Part shown: in pieces, positions 54,756 through 63,031 of the stretch | Layout of the letters: each line of letters starts with the position of its first letter | Position numbering within the stretch: position 1 is the stretch's first letter | Assembly: GCA_963728535.1 (NCBI GenBank) | Contig: CAVSKK010000001.1 | Coordinates: 2,108,001 to 2,172,000 of the forward strand | Direction of reading: 5' to 3' | DNA from: VAXT01 sp963728535 | GTDB lineage: Bacteria; Actinomycetota; Thermoleophilia; Gaiellales; Gaiellaceae | DNA length: 64,000 nt | Notes under the pieces: model-generated | The model's input: only the letters and a program-made list of their open reading frames with translations | Databases searched by the model: none | Told to the model about the DNA's origin: nothing | Program-made: the position numbers and the translations under genes

Positions 54756-56075
54756 ATGCTCTCGACTGACGTGGCGACCATCTCGCTCCGCGACGAGGTC
54801 ACCGAGCTCCTCCGGGAGCTGATCCGGCTCGACACCGTGAATCCGCCGGGGAACGAGACGCGCGCGGCCGAGCTGCTCAGGGACTACCTCGCGGAGAGCG
54901 GGGTCACATGCGAGCTCTACGCAAAGGTGCCGGAGCGCGCCAACCTCGTCGCCAGGATCCCCGGTCGGGGCGATGGACCGCGCCTGGCTCTCCTTTCGCA
55001 CACCGACACGGTGCACGCCGATCCTGGCGAATGGGAGGTCGATCCGTGGTCGGCGGAGTTGCGCGACGGAGAGGTCTGGGGCCGCGGTGCTCTCGACATG
55101 AAGGGAGAGGTCGCGGCGAGCGCTGTTGCGATGGCGTCGCTCGCGCGCGAAGGCTTCGAGCCGGCCGGCGACCTGATCTTCGTGGCGGCGGCCGACGAGG
55201 AGGTCGGCGTCGACATCGGCCTCTCCTGGCTTTGCGAGGAGCATCCCGATGCCGTTCGAGCCGAGTACTCGCTGAACGAAGGCGCGGGTGAACGGGTCGA
55301 GCTGGGCGGCCGCCCGTTCTATCTGGCCTCGACCGCCGAGAAGATGAGCTCGCCGTTCCTGCTCCGGGTGCACGGCCGGAGCGGTCACGCCTCGATGCCG
55401 GGGATCGCCGACAACGCTCTCGTGAAGGCGGCCAAGCTCATCGAGCGGCTCGGAGAGTTCTCACCGGAGCCGAGGCTCGAGCCTGAGGTGATCGCACTCT
55501 TCGAAGCGGTTACGGGCGCGCCGCCGCCTGACGCGGCCCAGGTCGTCGAGCTAGCGCGGGCGGTCGATCCGGTTGCGGCCGAGTTCGTCGAGCCGCTCGT
55601 CGGGATGACCGTCTCCCCGACGATGATCGGCGCATCGAAGACGCGGAACGTCATCCCTGCCCTCTGCGAGGTGACGGTCGACTGCAGGCTCTTGCCCGGG
55701 CAGGGTCAGGATGAGGCCGAGCAAGTCGTCCGCGAGCTGCTCGGCGACGGCGACTACGAGCTCGAATGGATCGAAGGGCGCGGCGGCACCCGATCGCCGA
55801 TGGAGGGCCCGCTCTGGGACGCGATCGGCTCGTGGGTGGCCGAGACCGAGCCGGGCGCGCGGGTCGCACCGATCTGCCTCGCAGGGTTCACGGACAGCCA
55901 CTGGCTGCGCGAGGCCTTCGGAACCGTCGCGTACGGGTTCTTCCCGATGCGGCACATGGACACGCAGGTTGCGACGCGCCTCGTGCATTCGGCCGACGAG
56001 CGGGTGCGGGTGGACGACCTCGAGCTCGGGGTCGAGTTCCTGCGCTACGCGGCTCGCGCGATGAACGCGCAGTAG
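54756..56075 (+). CDS. M20 family metallopeptidase (ArgE/DapE/CPG2 group)
   Basis: A 439-residue di-zinc amidohydrolase-type peptidase. Motifs: LIRLDTVNPPGNE, first ligands in ALLSHTDTVHADPGEW, GRGALDMKGEVAAS with the bridging Asp, AADEEVGVDIG with the catalytic Glu, a dimerisation domain (VHGRSGHASMPGIADNAL) and the final ligand His in FFPMRHMDTQ. Substrate could be an N-acyl amino acid or a peptide. Divergent from rarA by eleven bases. Confidence 0.93.
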   Translation: MLSTDVATISLRDEVTELLRELIRLDTVNPPGNETRAAELLRDYLAESGVTCELYAKVPERANLVARIPGRGDGPRLALLSHTDTVHADPGEWEVDPWSAELRDGEVWGRGALDMKGEVAASAVAMASLAREGFEPAGDLIFVAAADEEVGVDIGLSWLCEEHPDAVRAEYSLNEGAGERVELGGRPFYLASTAEKMSSPFLLRVHGRSGHASMPGIADNALVKAAKLIERLGEFSPEPRLEPEVIALFEAVTGAPPPDAAQVVELARAVDPVAAEFVEPLVGMTVSPTMIGASKTRNVIPALCEVTVDCRLLPGQGQDEAEQVVRELLGDGDYELEWIEGRGGTRSPMEGPLWDAIGSWVAETEPGARVAPICLAGFTDSHWLREAFGTVAYGFFPMRHMDTQVATRLVHSADERVRVDDLELGVEFLRYAARAMNAQ

Positions 56076-56116
56076 GGATTGCGGAGCCCCACTGCCGAGC
56101 CGATAACCTCAGGACG

Positions 56117-56902
56117 ATGGCTGAGGAACAGCTCAGGCTGGGCGGGATGGCCCTCTCGAACGGGGTTCTCGTCCACGGTCCGAACTCCTGGGCCTGCGCG
56201 ATCCGGCACCCTGACGGACGGCTCGAAGTCGCATCCGAGTTCAAGCGCTACCGGTCGGCCGGCGTCACGAACCTGCTCTTCCGCGGGCCCGCGCGGCTGG
56301 CCGAGGCGATTGCGCTCCTGCCGCAGGTGCGAAGGCGGCTTCCCGAGGCGAAGCTTCCTTTCCAGCGGCCGCGCGTCTTGACGGCGATGCTCGCGGGCGC
56401 GGCGGCGACGCAGTTCGCCCGCGGCTCGCGCCGCGTCAACCCGGCTGCCCAGGAGCTCGTGGCCGCGATCGCGTCGCTCGCGCCGGCTGCGATTGCGCTC
56501 CGGAGCTCCGAGCTCGCCGCCTACCACGGCGCGGAGCACATCACGATCGGCACCTACGAGCACGGCGAGACTCACGAGAAGGAGCACGAGCGGTGCGGCT
56601 CGCATCTGATCGCCCCGCTGCTCGGGACGCTCGCGATCGGCAACGCTCTCGCCACCCGCGCTCCGGCGCAGTTCAGGTTCGCCGCTCGCGGGCTAGCGTC
56701 GCTCGGCGCCCTCGCCGCTTCGACCGAGATCTTCTCGTGGATGGTTCGCAATCCCGAGCACCCCGTTTCCAGGGCGCTCGCCCGTCCGGGGCACGAGCTC
56801 CAGCATCGTCTCGCGACCGCAGAGCCGACACCGGAGCAGCTGGAGGTGGCCGAGGCCGCCCTCGCCGCGTGCCTCGAGCTCGAGCATGGCGACGACAACT
56901 AG
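56117..56902 (+). CDS. DUF1385 family protein
   Basis: 261 residues from ATG 56117. DUF1385 motifs: RLGGMALSNGVLVHGPNSWA, the YHGAEHITIGTYEHGE segment with the conserved H-GAEH, HERCGSHLIAPLL, and SWMVRNPEHPVSRALARPGH with the Q-H end. The central spans are weaker than in the usual YqhQ-type membrane protein, and this copy is shorter. The function of the family is poorly known. Overlaps pncB by 17 bases. Confidence 0.85.
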   Translation: MAEEQLRLGGMALSNGVLVHGPNSWACAIRHPDGRLEVASEFKRYRSAGVTNLLFRGPARLAEAIALLPQVRRRLPEAKLPFQRPRVLTAMLAGAAATQFARGSRRVNPAAQELVAAIASLAPAAIALRSSELAAYHGAEHITIGTYEHGETHEKEHERCGSHLIAPLLGTLAIGNALATRAPAQFRFAARGLASLGALAASTEIFSWMVRNPEHPVSRALARPGHELQHRLATAEPTPEQLEVAEAALAACLELEHGDDN

Positions 56903-57968
56903 AGCGAGCCGGCTCCCGCCAGAGATCTTCGACCTCCCCGTCGAGAAGATGCGGGACGGCTACTACACCGACGCGTACTTCAACCACTCCCGCGCCACGC
57001 TCCTCCAGGAAGGCCGCCGCCCGCGGGTCGTGATGCAGGTGTTCCAGAAGAACCACTCGTACCTGGGCGGGATGGACGAGGCGATCGCGGTGCTCAAGCT
57101 CTGCTCCCACGACTGGGATCAGCTGACCGTGCACGCGCTCCACGACGGTGACCGCGTCGAGCCGTACGAGACGGTCATGCACATCGAGGGCGACTACACG
57201 CTCTTCGGCCACCTCGAGACTGTCTACCTCGGAACGCTTGCCCGTCGAACGCTGATCACGACCAACGTCGTCCGTGTGCTCGAGGCCGCGAACGGCAAGC
57301 CGATTATCTTCATGCCCGCCCGGCACGACCACCATCGCGTGCAGACGGGTGACGGCTACGCAGCGTACGTCGCCGGCCAGGTCGTCGGCGCGCCGATCGG
57401 TGTGACGACCGATGAGCAGGCATCGTGGTGGGGCGGCACGGGCGTCGGAACAGTGCCGCATTCCCTCATCGCTTCGTACGGCGGGAACACGGTCCTCGCG
57501 GCGACGAAGTTCGCCGAGTGGGCGCCGGAGGATCTGAACGTAACGGTGCTCGTGGACTTCGAGAACGACTCGGTGCGAACCGCGCTCGAGGTCGCGCGCG
57601 CGCTCGGCCCGCGGCTGTGGGGCGTCCGGCTCGACACCTCCGAGAGCGTCGTCGACCGGGCCCTGTCGGAGGAGATGGGCGACTTCAAGCCGACGGGCGT
57701 CAACGCGCGGCTCGTGCGGAAGGTGCGGGACGCTCTCGACGCCGACGGCTTCGAGCACGTAAAGATCGTCGCCTCAGGTGGGTTCACGGTCGACAAGATC
57801 GTGGAGTTCGAGCGGTCGAGCGTGCCGGTCGACGCCTATGGCGTCGGTTCGTCGCTGATCCGGGGCCAGAACGACTTCACCGCCGACGTCGTCATGACCG
57901 ACGGCCTCCCGTCGTCGAAGGTCGGTCGCCGTTTCCGGCCGAACCCCAGGCTCGAACGTGTCACCTAG
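56886..57968 (+). CDS. pncB: Nicotinate phosphoribosyltransferase
   Basis: This enzyme makes nicotinate mononucleotide from nicotinate and PRPP. It has 360 residues. MRDGYYTDAYFNHSRATLL is the N-terminal signature, then HIEGDYTLFGHLETVYLGTL, MPARHDHHRVQTGDGYAA (conserved acceptor-site region), GTVPHSLIASYGGN, VLVDFENDS, VRLDTSE and KIVASGGFTVDKI with the phosphate-binding GVGSSLIRGQ. A nicotinamidase-like gene follows, completing a salvage pair. Confidence 0.93.
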   Translation: MATTTRASRLPPEIFDLPVEKMRDGYYTDAYFNHSRATLLQEGRRPRVVMQVFQKNHSYLGGMDEAIAVLKLCSHDWDQLTVHALHDGDRVEPYETVMHIEGDYTLFGHLETVYLGTLARRTLITTNVVRVLEAANGKPIIFMPARHDHHRVQTGDGYAAYVAGQVVGAPIGVTTDEQASWWGGTGVGTVPHSLIASYGGNTVLAATKFAEWAPEDLNVTVLVDFENDSVRTALEVARALGPRLWGVRLDTSESVVDRALSEEMGDFKPTGVNARLVRKVRDALDADGFEHVKIVASGGFTVDKIVEFERSSVPVDAYGVGSSLIRGQNDFTADVVMTDGLPSSKVGRRFRPNPRLERVT

Positions 57969-58022
57969 GCCGGTTCCCACGGCCTCCTCCCCGATGCGAT
58001 CGTATTTGCGAACTGCTCACTC

Positions 58023-58679
58023 GTGGGTGTCAGCTCTGTGACGAAAGCGAATGGCGGCGTTGTGCTCTGGGACGTCGACACCCAGGTCGACTTCATGCTT
58101 CCGACCGGGAAGCTCTACGTCCCGGGTGCGGAGGAGACGGCTCCGGCGATGCGAAGGCTCGTCGACGCCGCGCGTGAGGCGGGAATTGTCCACGTCGCTT
58201 CCGCCGACGATCACGAGCTCACCGACCCGGAGATCTCCGACGAGCCGGACTTCCTCAACACGTACCCGCCCCACTGCCTGCGGGGCACGCGCGGAGCGCA
58301 GAAGATCTCCGAGACCGAACAGGCCGACCCGCTGCCGCTTGGGCTCCTGCCGTTTCCACCGGGCCTCGTGCCCGAGCTCGTCTCGGGCCGCCGCGAGATC
58401 TTGCTCCTGAAGAAGAACTTCAACGTCTTCACGAACCCGAACACGGATCCACTCCTCGACGCGCTCGAGCCGGCCGAGATCGTCGTCTTCGGCGTCGCGA
58501 CCGACGTCTGCGACGACGCCGCGATCCGCGGCTTCCTCCTGCGCGGCCGTCGCGTCCGCTTCGTCGAGGATGCCGCGCGCGGCCTCGACGAGGAGCGCAC
58601 GATGGCTTGCACGACGGCCTGGCGAGCGGCCGGCGTCGCGTTCACGACGGCTGACGAAGTCGTCGACTCGCTCGCATAG
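58023..58679 (+). CDS. Isochorismatase-family hydrolase, probable nicotinamidase
   Basis: 218 residues, GTG start. The catalytic Asp is in VVLWDVDTQVDFMLPTGKLY, the Lys in LLLKKNFNVFTNPN, and the nucleophile Cys in VVFGVATDVCDDAAIRGFLL. HVASADDHELTDPEI holds likely metal ligands, and HCLRGTRGAQK matches the PncA substrate loop. Placed 54 bases after pncB, it likely yields nicotinate from nicotinamide. Some homologues hydrolyse other amides. Confidence 0.85.
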   Translation: MGVSSVTKANGGVVLWDVDTQVDFMLPTGKLYVPGAEETAPAMRRLVDAAREAGIVHVASADDHELTDPEISDEPDFLNTYPPHCLRGTRGAQKISETEQADPLPLGLLPFPPGLVPELVSGRREILLLKKNFNVFTNPNTDPLLDALEPAEIVVFGVATDVCDDAAIRGFLLRGRRVRFVEDAARGLDEERTMACTTAWRAAGVAFTTADEVVDSLA

Positions 58680-58718
58680 CTACAGATCCCGCGGCGGGAT
58701 GCCGATGATCAGCGCTGG

Positions 58719-60260
58719 ATGCCCGACCTCGTCCACCTCATGCGCCAGTTCGGCGAGATCGCACTGATCTGGCTGCCGCTGCTCATGTTCGGGCTGATCA
58801 TCTACCTGCTCTTCCGCACCCTCCAGGTGATGCCTCGCGTGAAGCCGAAGCACGTCCACGCCACGTCGAAGTCGTCCGTCACCTGGGACGAGGTCGCCGG
58901 CCTGGAAGAGGCCCGCGCCGAGATGGAAGAGATCGTCGATTTCCTGCGCGATTCGAAGCGGTTCGCGGCTCTTGGCGCGCGCGTGCCGAAAGGGATCCTC
59001 CTCTACGGCCCGCCGGGTACCGGCAAGACGCTGCTCGCGAAGGCCGTTGCCCACGAGTCCGGCGCGAGCTTCTACTCGCAGAGCGCCTCGGCGTTCGTCG
59101 AGATGTTCGCGGGGCTCGGCGCGGCCCGGATCCGCAAGCTCTTCGAGGATGCGCGGAAGGCTGCTCCGGCAATCGTCTTCATCGACGAGCTCGACGCCGT
59201 CGGCACTGCGCGCACCGGTGGCGGATTCAACCGCGAACAGGATCAGACGCTGAACCAGTTGCTCGTCGAGCTCGACGGCTTCACCAACCGAGAGCAGGTG
59301 ATCGTCATGGGCGCCTCCAATCGGCTCCAGGATCTCGACCCCGCCCTGCTGCGTCCGGGCCGCTTTGATCGCCAGGTGCTCGTTTCACCGCCTGACCTGG
59401 CCGGTCGCGAGGCGATCCTGCACGTGCATACGCGCGGCAAGCCGCTCGCCGACGACGTCGAGCTCACCTCGGTCGCCCGCCAGACCGCCGGTCTCACCGG
59501 CGCCGACCTTGCGAACGTCGCCAACGAGGCGGCGATCTTCGCCGGCCGCGACAACCAGAAGTTCATTTTCCAGCGCCATTTCGACGACGCGCTTGAGCGC
59601 ATCATCGCCGGCCTCCAGCAGCGAAAGGTCATGTCCGAGAAGGAGAAGCGAATCCTCGCCTACCACGAAGGTGGCCACGCGCTGATGTCGCATCTGATGG
59701 GCGAGGGCTTCCCCGTCCAGAAGGCGACCATCGTGCCGCGAGGCAATGCCCTGGGCTACACGTACAACCTGCCCGAGGAAGAGCGTTTCCTGCACACGCG
59801 GGAAGAGTTCATCGATTGGATGAAGATCGCGCTCGCCGGCCGCGCAGCCGAGCAGGTCGTCTTCGGGCGCGTCACGAACGGTGCTGCGAACGATCTCGAG
59901 AAGGTGACCGAGCTCGCGCGCGCGATGGTCTTCGAGTACGGAATGTCGGAGGGCGTCGTCTCACGAACGATGCGCGCCGACAACTACGCGCTCTCGGAAG
60001 AGACGAAGCGCGTGCGCGACCAGGAGCAAGCCCGTCTCACCGATGACGCCTACCTGGAGGCAGTCCGGCTGATCACGAAGCACCGCGCCGCTCTCGACCG
60101 TCTTGCAGGCGCGCTGCTCGAGAAAGAGACCCTCGTTCGTGACGAGATGAAGGCGATGCTCGCCGACGTCGCGCCGGAGTCCAGCGCGAGCGACATGGTC
60201 GGCCAGGTCATTCCTCTCAAGCGCCTGGAAGCCGACACCCCCGATCGGTCGGGCGCCTAG
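58719..60260 (+). CDS. FtsH-type AAA+ metalloprotease with a single membrane span
   Basis: 513 residues. One span (about 12-34: EIALIWLPLLMFGLIIYLLF) then VTWDEVAGLEEARAEMEEIV. The AAA domain has Walker A GPPGTGKTLLAKAVA, pore motif SASAFVEMFAGLGAARIR, Walker B IVFIDELDAVG and SRH LLRPGRFDRQVLV. The zinc protease motif is HEGGHALMSH, with a later Asp in NGAANDLEKVTELAR. The usual periplasmic domain and second span are missing, so the protein is about 100 residues short at the N-terminus. A second, standard ftsH probably exists elsewhere. Confidence 0.92.
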   Translation: MPDLVHLMRQFGEIALIWLPLLMFGLIIYLLFRTLQVMPRVKPKHVHATSKSSVTWDEVAGLEEARAEMEEIVDFLRDSKRFAALGARVPKGILLYGPPGTGKTLLAKAVAHESGASFYSQSASAFVEMFAGLGAARIRKLFEDARKAAPAIVFIDELDAVGTARTGGGFNREQDQTLNQLLVELDGFTNREQVIVMGASNRLQDLDPALLRPGRFDRQVLVSPPDLAGREAILHVHTRGKPLADDVELTSVARQTAGLTGADLANVANEAAIFAGRDNQKFIFQRHFDDALERIIAGLQQRKVMSEKEKRILAYHEGGHALMSHLMGEGFPVQKATIVPRGNALGYTYNLPEEERFLHTREEFIDWMKIALAGRAAEQVVFGRVTNGAANDLEKVTELARAMVFEYGMSEGVVSRTMRADNYALSEETKRVRDQEQARLTDDAYLEAVRLITKHRAALDRLAGALLEKETLVRDEMKAMLADVAPESSASDMVGQVIPLKRLEADTPDRSGA

Positions 60261-60281
60261 CAACGGCTACGATCCTCTCGC

Positions 60282-60686
60282 GTGCAGGCGAAGAGGATCC
60301 ACCATCTCGGAGTTGCCGTCGAGGATCTCGACGACGCGGTCGACACGTATCGGCGGCTATTCGGCGCCGAGGTGGAGCATCGCGACACGGTTACCGAGCA
60401 GGGTGTCGAAGCGGCGGCGGTGCGCGTCGGCGACAGCCGCGTCGAGCTGCTCGCGTCGCTCGGCGAGGAGACGCCGGTCGGCAAGTTCCTCGCAACCCGC
60501 GGGCCCGGCATGCATCACGTCGCATACGCGGTGAGCGATCTTCGACGTGAGCTGAAAGGCCTCGCCGAGCAGGGAGTCGAGCTCATCGACGAGGAGCCAC
60601 ACCAGGGTCTCTTCGGGCTCGAGGTCGCGTTCGTCCACCCGGACTCGGTCCACGGAGTCCTCGCAGAGCTGGTGGCAAGTGGCTGA
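60282..60686 (+). CDS. mce: Methylmalonyl-CoA epimerase
   Basis: A 134-residue glyoxalase-fold enzyme that interconverts (R)- and (S)-methylmalonyl-CoA in propionate metabolism. It begins RIHHLGVAVEDLDDAVDTY. Metal ligands fit His near the start (HHLG), Glu in DSRVELLASLGEETPVGKFL and His in GPGMHHVAYAV, with the C-terminal Glu in HGVLAEL. No mutase gene is nearby. Its stop overlaps the next gene's start by eight bases. Confidence 0.92.
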   Translation: MQAKRIHHLGVAVEDLDDAVDTYRRLFGAEVEHRDTVTEQGVEAAAVRVGDSRVELLASLGEETPVGKFLATRGPGMHHVAYAVSDLRRELKGLAEQGVELIDEEPHQGLFGLEVAFVHPDSVHGVLAELVASG

Positions 60687-60906
60687 GACCCGCGTGCGGA
60701 TTGAGATCGGCTTCGACGGCGGCCAGGTGATGAGCGCTCACGTCGAGACGAAGACGGCGGACGAGCTCGAGCAGTCGGTCGGCACCGGTGGCGGCGGCGC
60801 GCTCCAGGTCGATGCCGAGGACGGCCTCTATACCGTCGCTCTGGCAAGGATCCTCTACGTCAAGCGCTTTTCGCGTGAGGGCCGGGTCGGGTTCAGCGGC
60901 ACCTAG
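60679..60906 (+). CDS. Small protein, DUF3107-like
   Basis: A 75-residue protein (RVRIEIGFDGGQVMSAHVE, ALQVDAEDGLYTVALARILY). Size, beta-rich pattern and the ILYV end resemble DUF3107 proteins of actinobacteria, but the match is from memory. GTG start overlaps mce, so the genes are co-translated. Function unknown. Confidence 0.6.
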   Translation: MAETRVRIEIGFDGGQVMSAHVETKTADELEQSVGTGGGGALQVDAEDGLYTVALARILYVKRFSREGRVGFSGT

Positions 60907-60944
60907 GAGTTAGAACCGGCCCATCCGGGCACTTCCCTCTAGAG

Positions 60945-61523
60945 ATGGCCGCGGAACAGATGATGGTGACCGACGGTCCCGAATCGGCCGCGAACGTGCG
61001 GGCGCTCGTCGAACGTGGGCAGCGGGGTGACCGCGCCGCGCTCGAGGAGCTGTACCTCCTCCATTTCGATCGCATCTACAGCTATCTGCACGTGAGCGTC
61101 GGCAACCGGCACGACGCGGAGGACCTGACGACGCAGACTTTCGTGAGGATGCTGGAGTCGATCGGCCGCTTCCGGTGGCAGTCGGTTCCGTTCTCTGCCT
61201 GGCTGTTCCGGATCGCTCACAACCTCGCCATCGATCACTTCCGGGCCGGTCGGCGCGTGCGAGCCGAAGAGGACGTTCCCGAACCGCGCGACTCGGAGGA
61301 GTCGTCGGCCGAGGACCAGGCGCTCGATTCGCTCGGTGACGCCGGGATGCTCGAGCTCATCGAGCGGCTCTCGCCCGAGCAGCGCCAGGTGTTGACGCTG
61401 AAATTCATGTTCGGCTTCGCGAACGCCGAGGTCGCCGGAATCCTGGGCAAGACCGAGGGCGCCGTGAAGTCGCTCCAGCACCGGGCTCTGGCGCTGCTCC
61501 AGAAGCGCATCGTCCGCACTTAG
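60945..61523 (+). CDS. ECF-type RNA polymerase sigma factor
   Basis: 192 residues. Region 2: ALEELYLLHFDRIYSYLHVS, HDAEDLTTQTFVRMLESIGR and SAWLFRIAHNLAIDHFR. Region 4: LIERLSPEQRQVLTLKFMFG, ANAEVAGILGKTEGAVKSLQ. An acidic linker (EPRDSEESSAED) joins them. No anti-sigma gene or zinc-finger partner follows, so its control is not visible. Group not determined. Confidence 0.92.
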   Translation: MAAEQMMVTDGPESAANVRALVERGQRGDRAALEELYLLHFDRIYSYLHVSVGNRHDAEDLTTQTFVRMLESIGRFRWQSVPFSAWLFRIAHNLAIDHFRAGRRVRAEEDVPEPRDSEESSAEDQALDSLGDAGMLELIERLSPEQRQVLTLKFMFGFANAEVAGILGKTEGAVKSLQHRALALLQKRIVRT

Positions 61524-61617
61524 TGCGTCTCAGATTCGGCACGAAGGCGGCACCCTTGCGCGCGCATTCCACGACTAGGATCGCGGTGGGGAGGAGGTCG
61601 GCTGTACCTTCTTTAGG

Positions 61618-62538
61618 GTGCCGCTGGATGTTGGACTCGTTGGCTTGCCCGGATCCGGCAAGACCTCCCTTTTCACCGCGCTAACCGGCGTTTCCGGCGA
61701 GGCGTACGGAAAGGCGCATATCGGTATCGCGCCGATCCCGGATGAGCGGCTCGATCCGGTCGCGGCGATCGAGAGCTCCGCGAAGACGACGCCCGCGACG
61801 ATCCGGGTGGTCGACCCGCCGGGTCTGAGCCCTGCTGTACTCGGCGAGCTCAGGAAGTCCGATGCGCTCATCGCCGTACTCGCGAACTTCAATGCCGATT
61901 CCGATCCTGAGCGCGACAAGCAAGAGCTCGAGCTCGAGCTCGTCGTCGCCGACCGCGACCACGTCGAAAAGCGGCTCGAGCGCGTCCGTTCGCAGGCGAA
62001 GTCAGGCGATCCTCAGCTCCGCAAGGAGGCGGACGAGCTCGAGCGCGTCCTCGCCCACGTCGAGGCCGGCAACTCGCTCAGCTCGTACCCCGGCTCGCTG
62101 CCGGGGGACCTGGAGCCGCTCACGACCAAGCCGTTGATCCACCTCGTCAACGGGGCCGGTGGCTTCGACCTGAAGCTCGAAGCCGAGCTGGCGGAGCTCT
62201 CGCCCGAAGACGCGTCTGCATTCCGCGACGGTCCGGCGAGTTTCGAGACGGTCCTCGCGGGCGTGTTCGACGCGGTCGGGCTGATCGTCTTCTTCACCGC
62301 GGGCGACACCGAGACCCGAGCATGGACGCTTCGCCGGGGGCAGACCGCGCTCGAGGCAGCGGCGACGATCCATACCGACATCGCGCGCGGGTTCATCCGT
62401 TGCGAGGTGATCGCGTCTAACGAGCTGGTCGAGGCGGGCAGCCGAGCCGAGGCCGCCCGCCGCGGCCAGCAGCGCCTGGAGGGCAAGGACTACGTCGTCG
62501 CCGACGGCGACGTGCTCAACGTGCGCTTCAACGTCTGA
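61618..62538 (+). CDS. YchF-like GTPase paralogue with degenerate nucleotide site
   Basis: 306 residues from GTG 61618. The C-terminal half is clearly YchF/Obg-type: GLIVFFTAGDTETRAWTLRR, IHTDIARGFIRCEV and KDYVVADGDVLNVRFNV (TGS/DUF933). The G domain has a P-loop GLPGSGKTSLFTAL. The usual DIAGLV is VDPPGLSP, and the adenine-selective NxxE is not at the expected VNGAGGF. It is about 55 residues shorter than YchF (363). It may be a second, altered copy; nucleotide specificity is open. Confidence 0.82.
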   Translation: MPLDVGLVGLPGSGKTSLFTALTGVSGEAYGKAHIGIAPIPDERLDPVAAIESSAKTTPATIRVVDPPGLSPAVLGELRKSDALIAVLANFNADSDPERDKQELELELVVADRDHVEKRLERVRSQAKSGDPQLRKEADELERVLAHVEAGNSLSSYPGSLPGDLEPLTTKPLIHLVNGAGGFDLKLEAELAELSPEDASAFRDGPASFETVLAGVFDAVGLIVFFTAGDTETRAWTLRRGQTALEAAATIHTDIARGFIRCEVIASNELVEAGSRAEAARRGQQRLEGKDYVVADGDVLNVRFNV

Positions 62539-62541
62539 TCG

Positions 62542-62598
62542 CTAGCAGCAGTCGCCGCCGCAGCAACCGCCGCCTTCGCAACAGGACAGGGCAGTCAT
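62542..62598 (-). CDS. 18-residue peptide with three CC pairs, divergent from arsR
   Basis: ATG 62598 to TAG 62542 encodes MTALSCCEGGGCCGGDCC. Six of 18 residues are Cys, in evenly spaced pairs. The ribosome binding site GGAAGGAGGAAGCG is near-perfect, with AGGAGG five bases before ATG, better than most in this window. A consensus -35 (TTGACA) lies upstream, inside the putative ArsR operator. The stop is three bases beyond the convergent YchF gene's stop, so nothing follows to be controlled by a leader peptide. A thiolate metalloid or metal chelator is inferred; no known family. Confidence 0.6.
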   Translation of the reverse strand: MTALSCCEGGGCCGGDCC

Positions 62599-62631
62599 CG
62601 CTTCCTCCTTCCATCGAAGAACGTCGATGAA

Positions 62632-62660
62632 ACGCTAGTTGCTATATTGATAGATGTCAA
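62632..62660 (-). promoter_or_regulatory. Putative promoter of the CC-pair peptide gene
   Basis: On the minus strand TTGACA (62660-62655) is a perfect -35, with 17 bases to TAGCGT (62637-62632), a half-matching -10. The predicted transcript start leaves a 5' leader of about 27 bases to ATG 62598. The -35 lies inside the ArsR-like palindrome. Confidence 0.4.
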
Positions 62661-62661
62661 T
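62646..62661. promoter_or_regulatory. ArsR-type operator candidate
   Basis: ATTGA-TAGATG-TCAAT has perfect 5-bp inverted arms around six bases, and further internal symmetry, as in ArsR/SmtB family operators. It overlaps the arsR start codon on one strand and the peptide -35 on the other, so one repressor dimer could control both. TATATT (62643-62648) could be the arsR -10, implying a leaderless mRNA. Confidence 0.6.
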
Positions 62662-63031
62662 GAAGAAGGTCGCGACCATCACCTGTTGCTCGCCCGGAGC
62701 CCCGCCGCTCCGGGCGAAGGAGTTCGAAGACCTCTCGTCGCGCTTCAAGGCTCTGTCGGATCCGACGAGGCTCGCGATCGTGAATCGGCTCGCAAGCAGT
62801 GGCGACACTTGCGTCTGCGAGTTCAGCTCGCTCGGGCTTGCTCAGCCGACGATCTCGCACCACCTCCGCATCTTGCGCGAGGCGGGGTTGATCGAGGTCG
62901 CGCACAAGCGGAAGACATGGGTCTTCTACCGGCTCGTTCCCGAGGCGGTCGAGGCGCTTGCCTTCGCGCTGGGTGGGGCACGGACGCCGGAGTTCGTCCT
63001 CGCGACCGCGGGGGCCACGGTTGCCCGCTAG
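62654..63031 (+). CDS. arsR: ArsR-family metalloid-responsive repressor
   Basis: 125 residues from ATG 62654 (ATG 62660 is two codons later). Winged helix: FKALSDPTRLAIVNRLAS, QPTISHHLRILREAGLIEV, KRKTWVFYRL. Cysteines fit As(III) sensing: CC at residues 11-12 (ATITCCSPG) and the CVC motif (DTCVCEFSSL) on the helix before the recognition helix. The pattern of an N-terminal CC plus one later Cys resembles C. glutamicum ArsR. The stop overlaps arsC. Confidence 0.92.
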   Translation: MSMKKVATITCCSPGAPPLRAKEFEDLSSRFKALSDPTRLAIVNRLASSGDTCVCEFSSLGLAQPTISHHLRILREAGLIEVAHKRKTWVFYRLVPEAVEALAFALGGARTPEFVLATAGATVAR

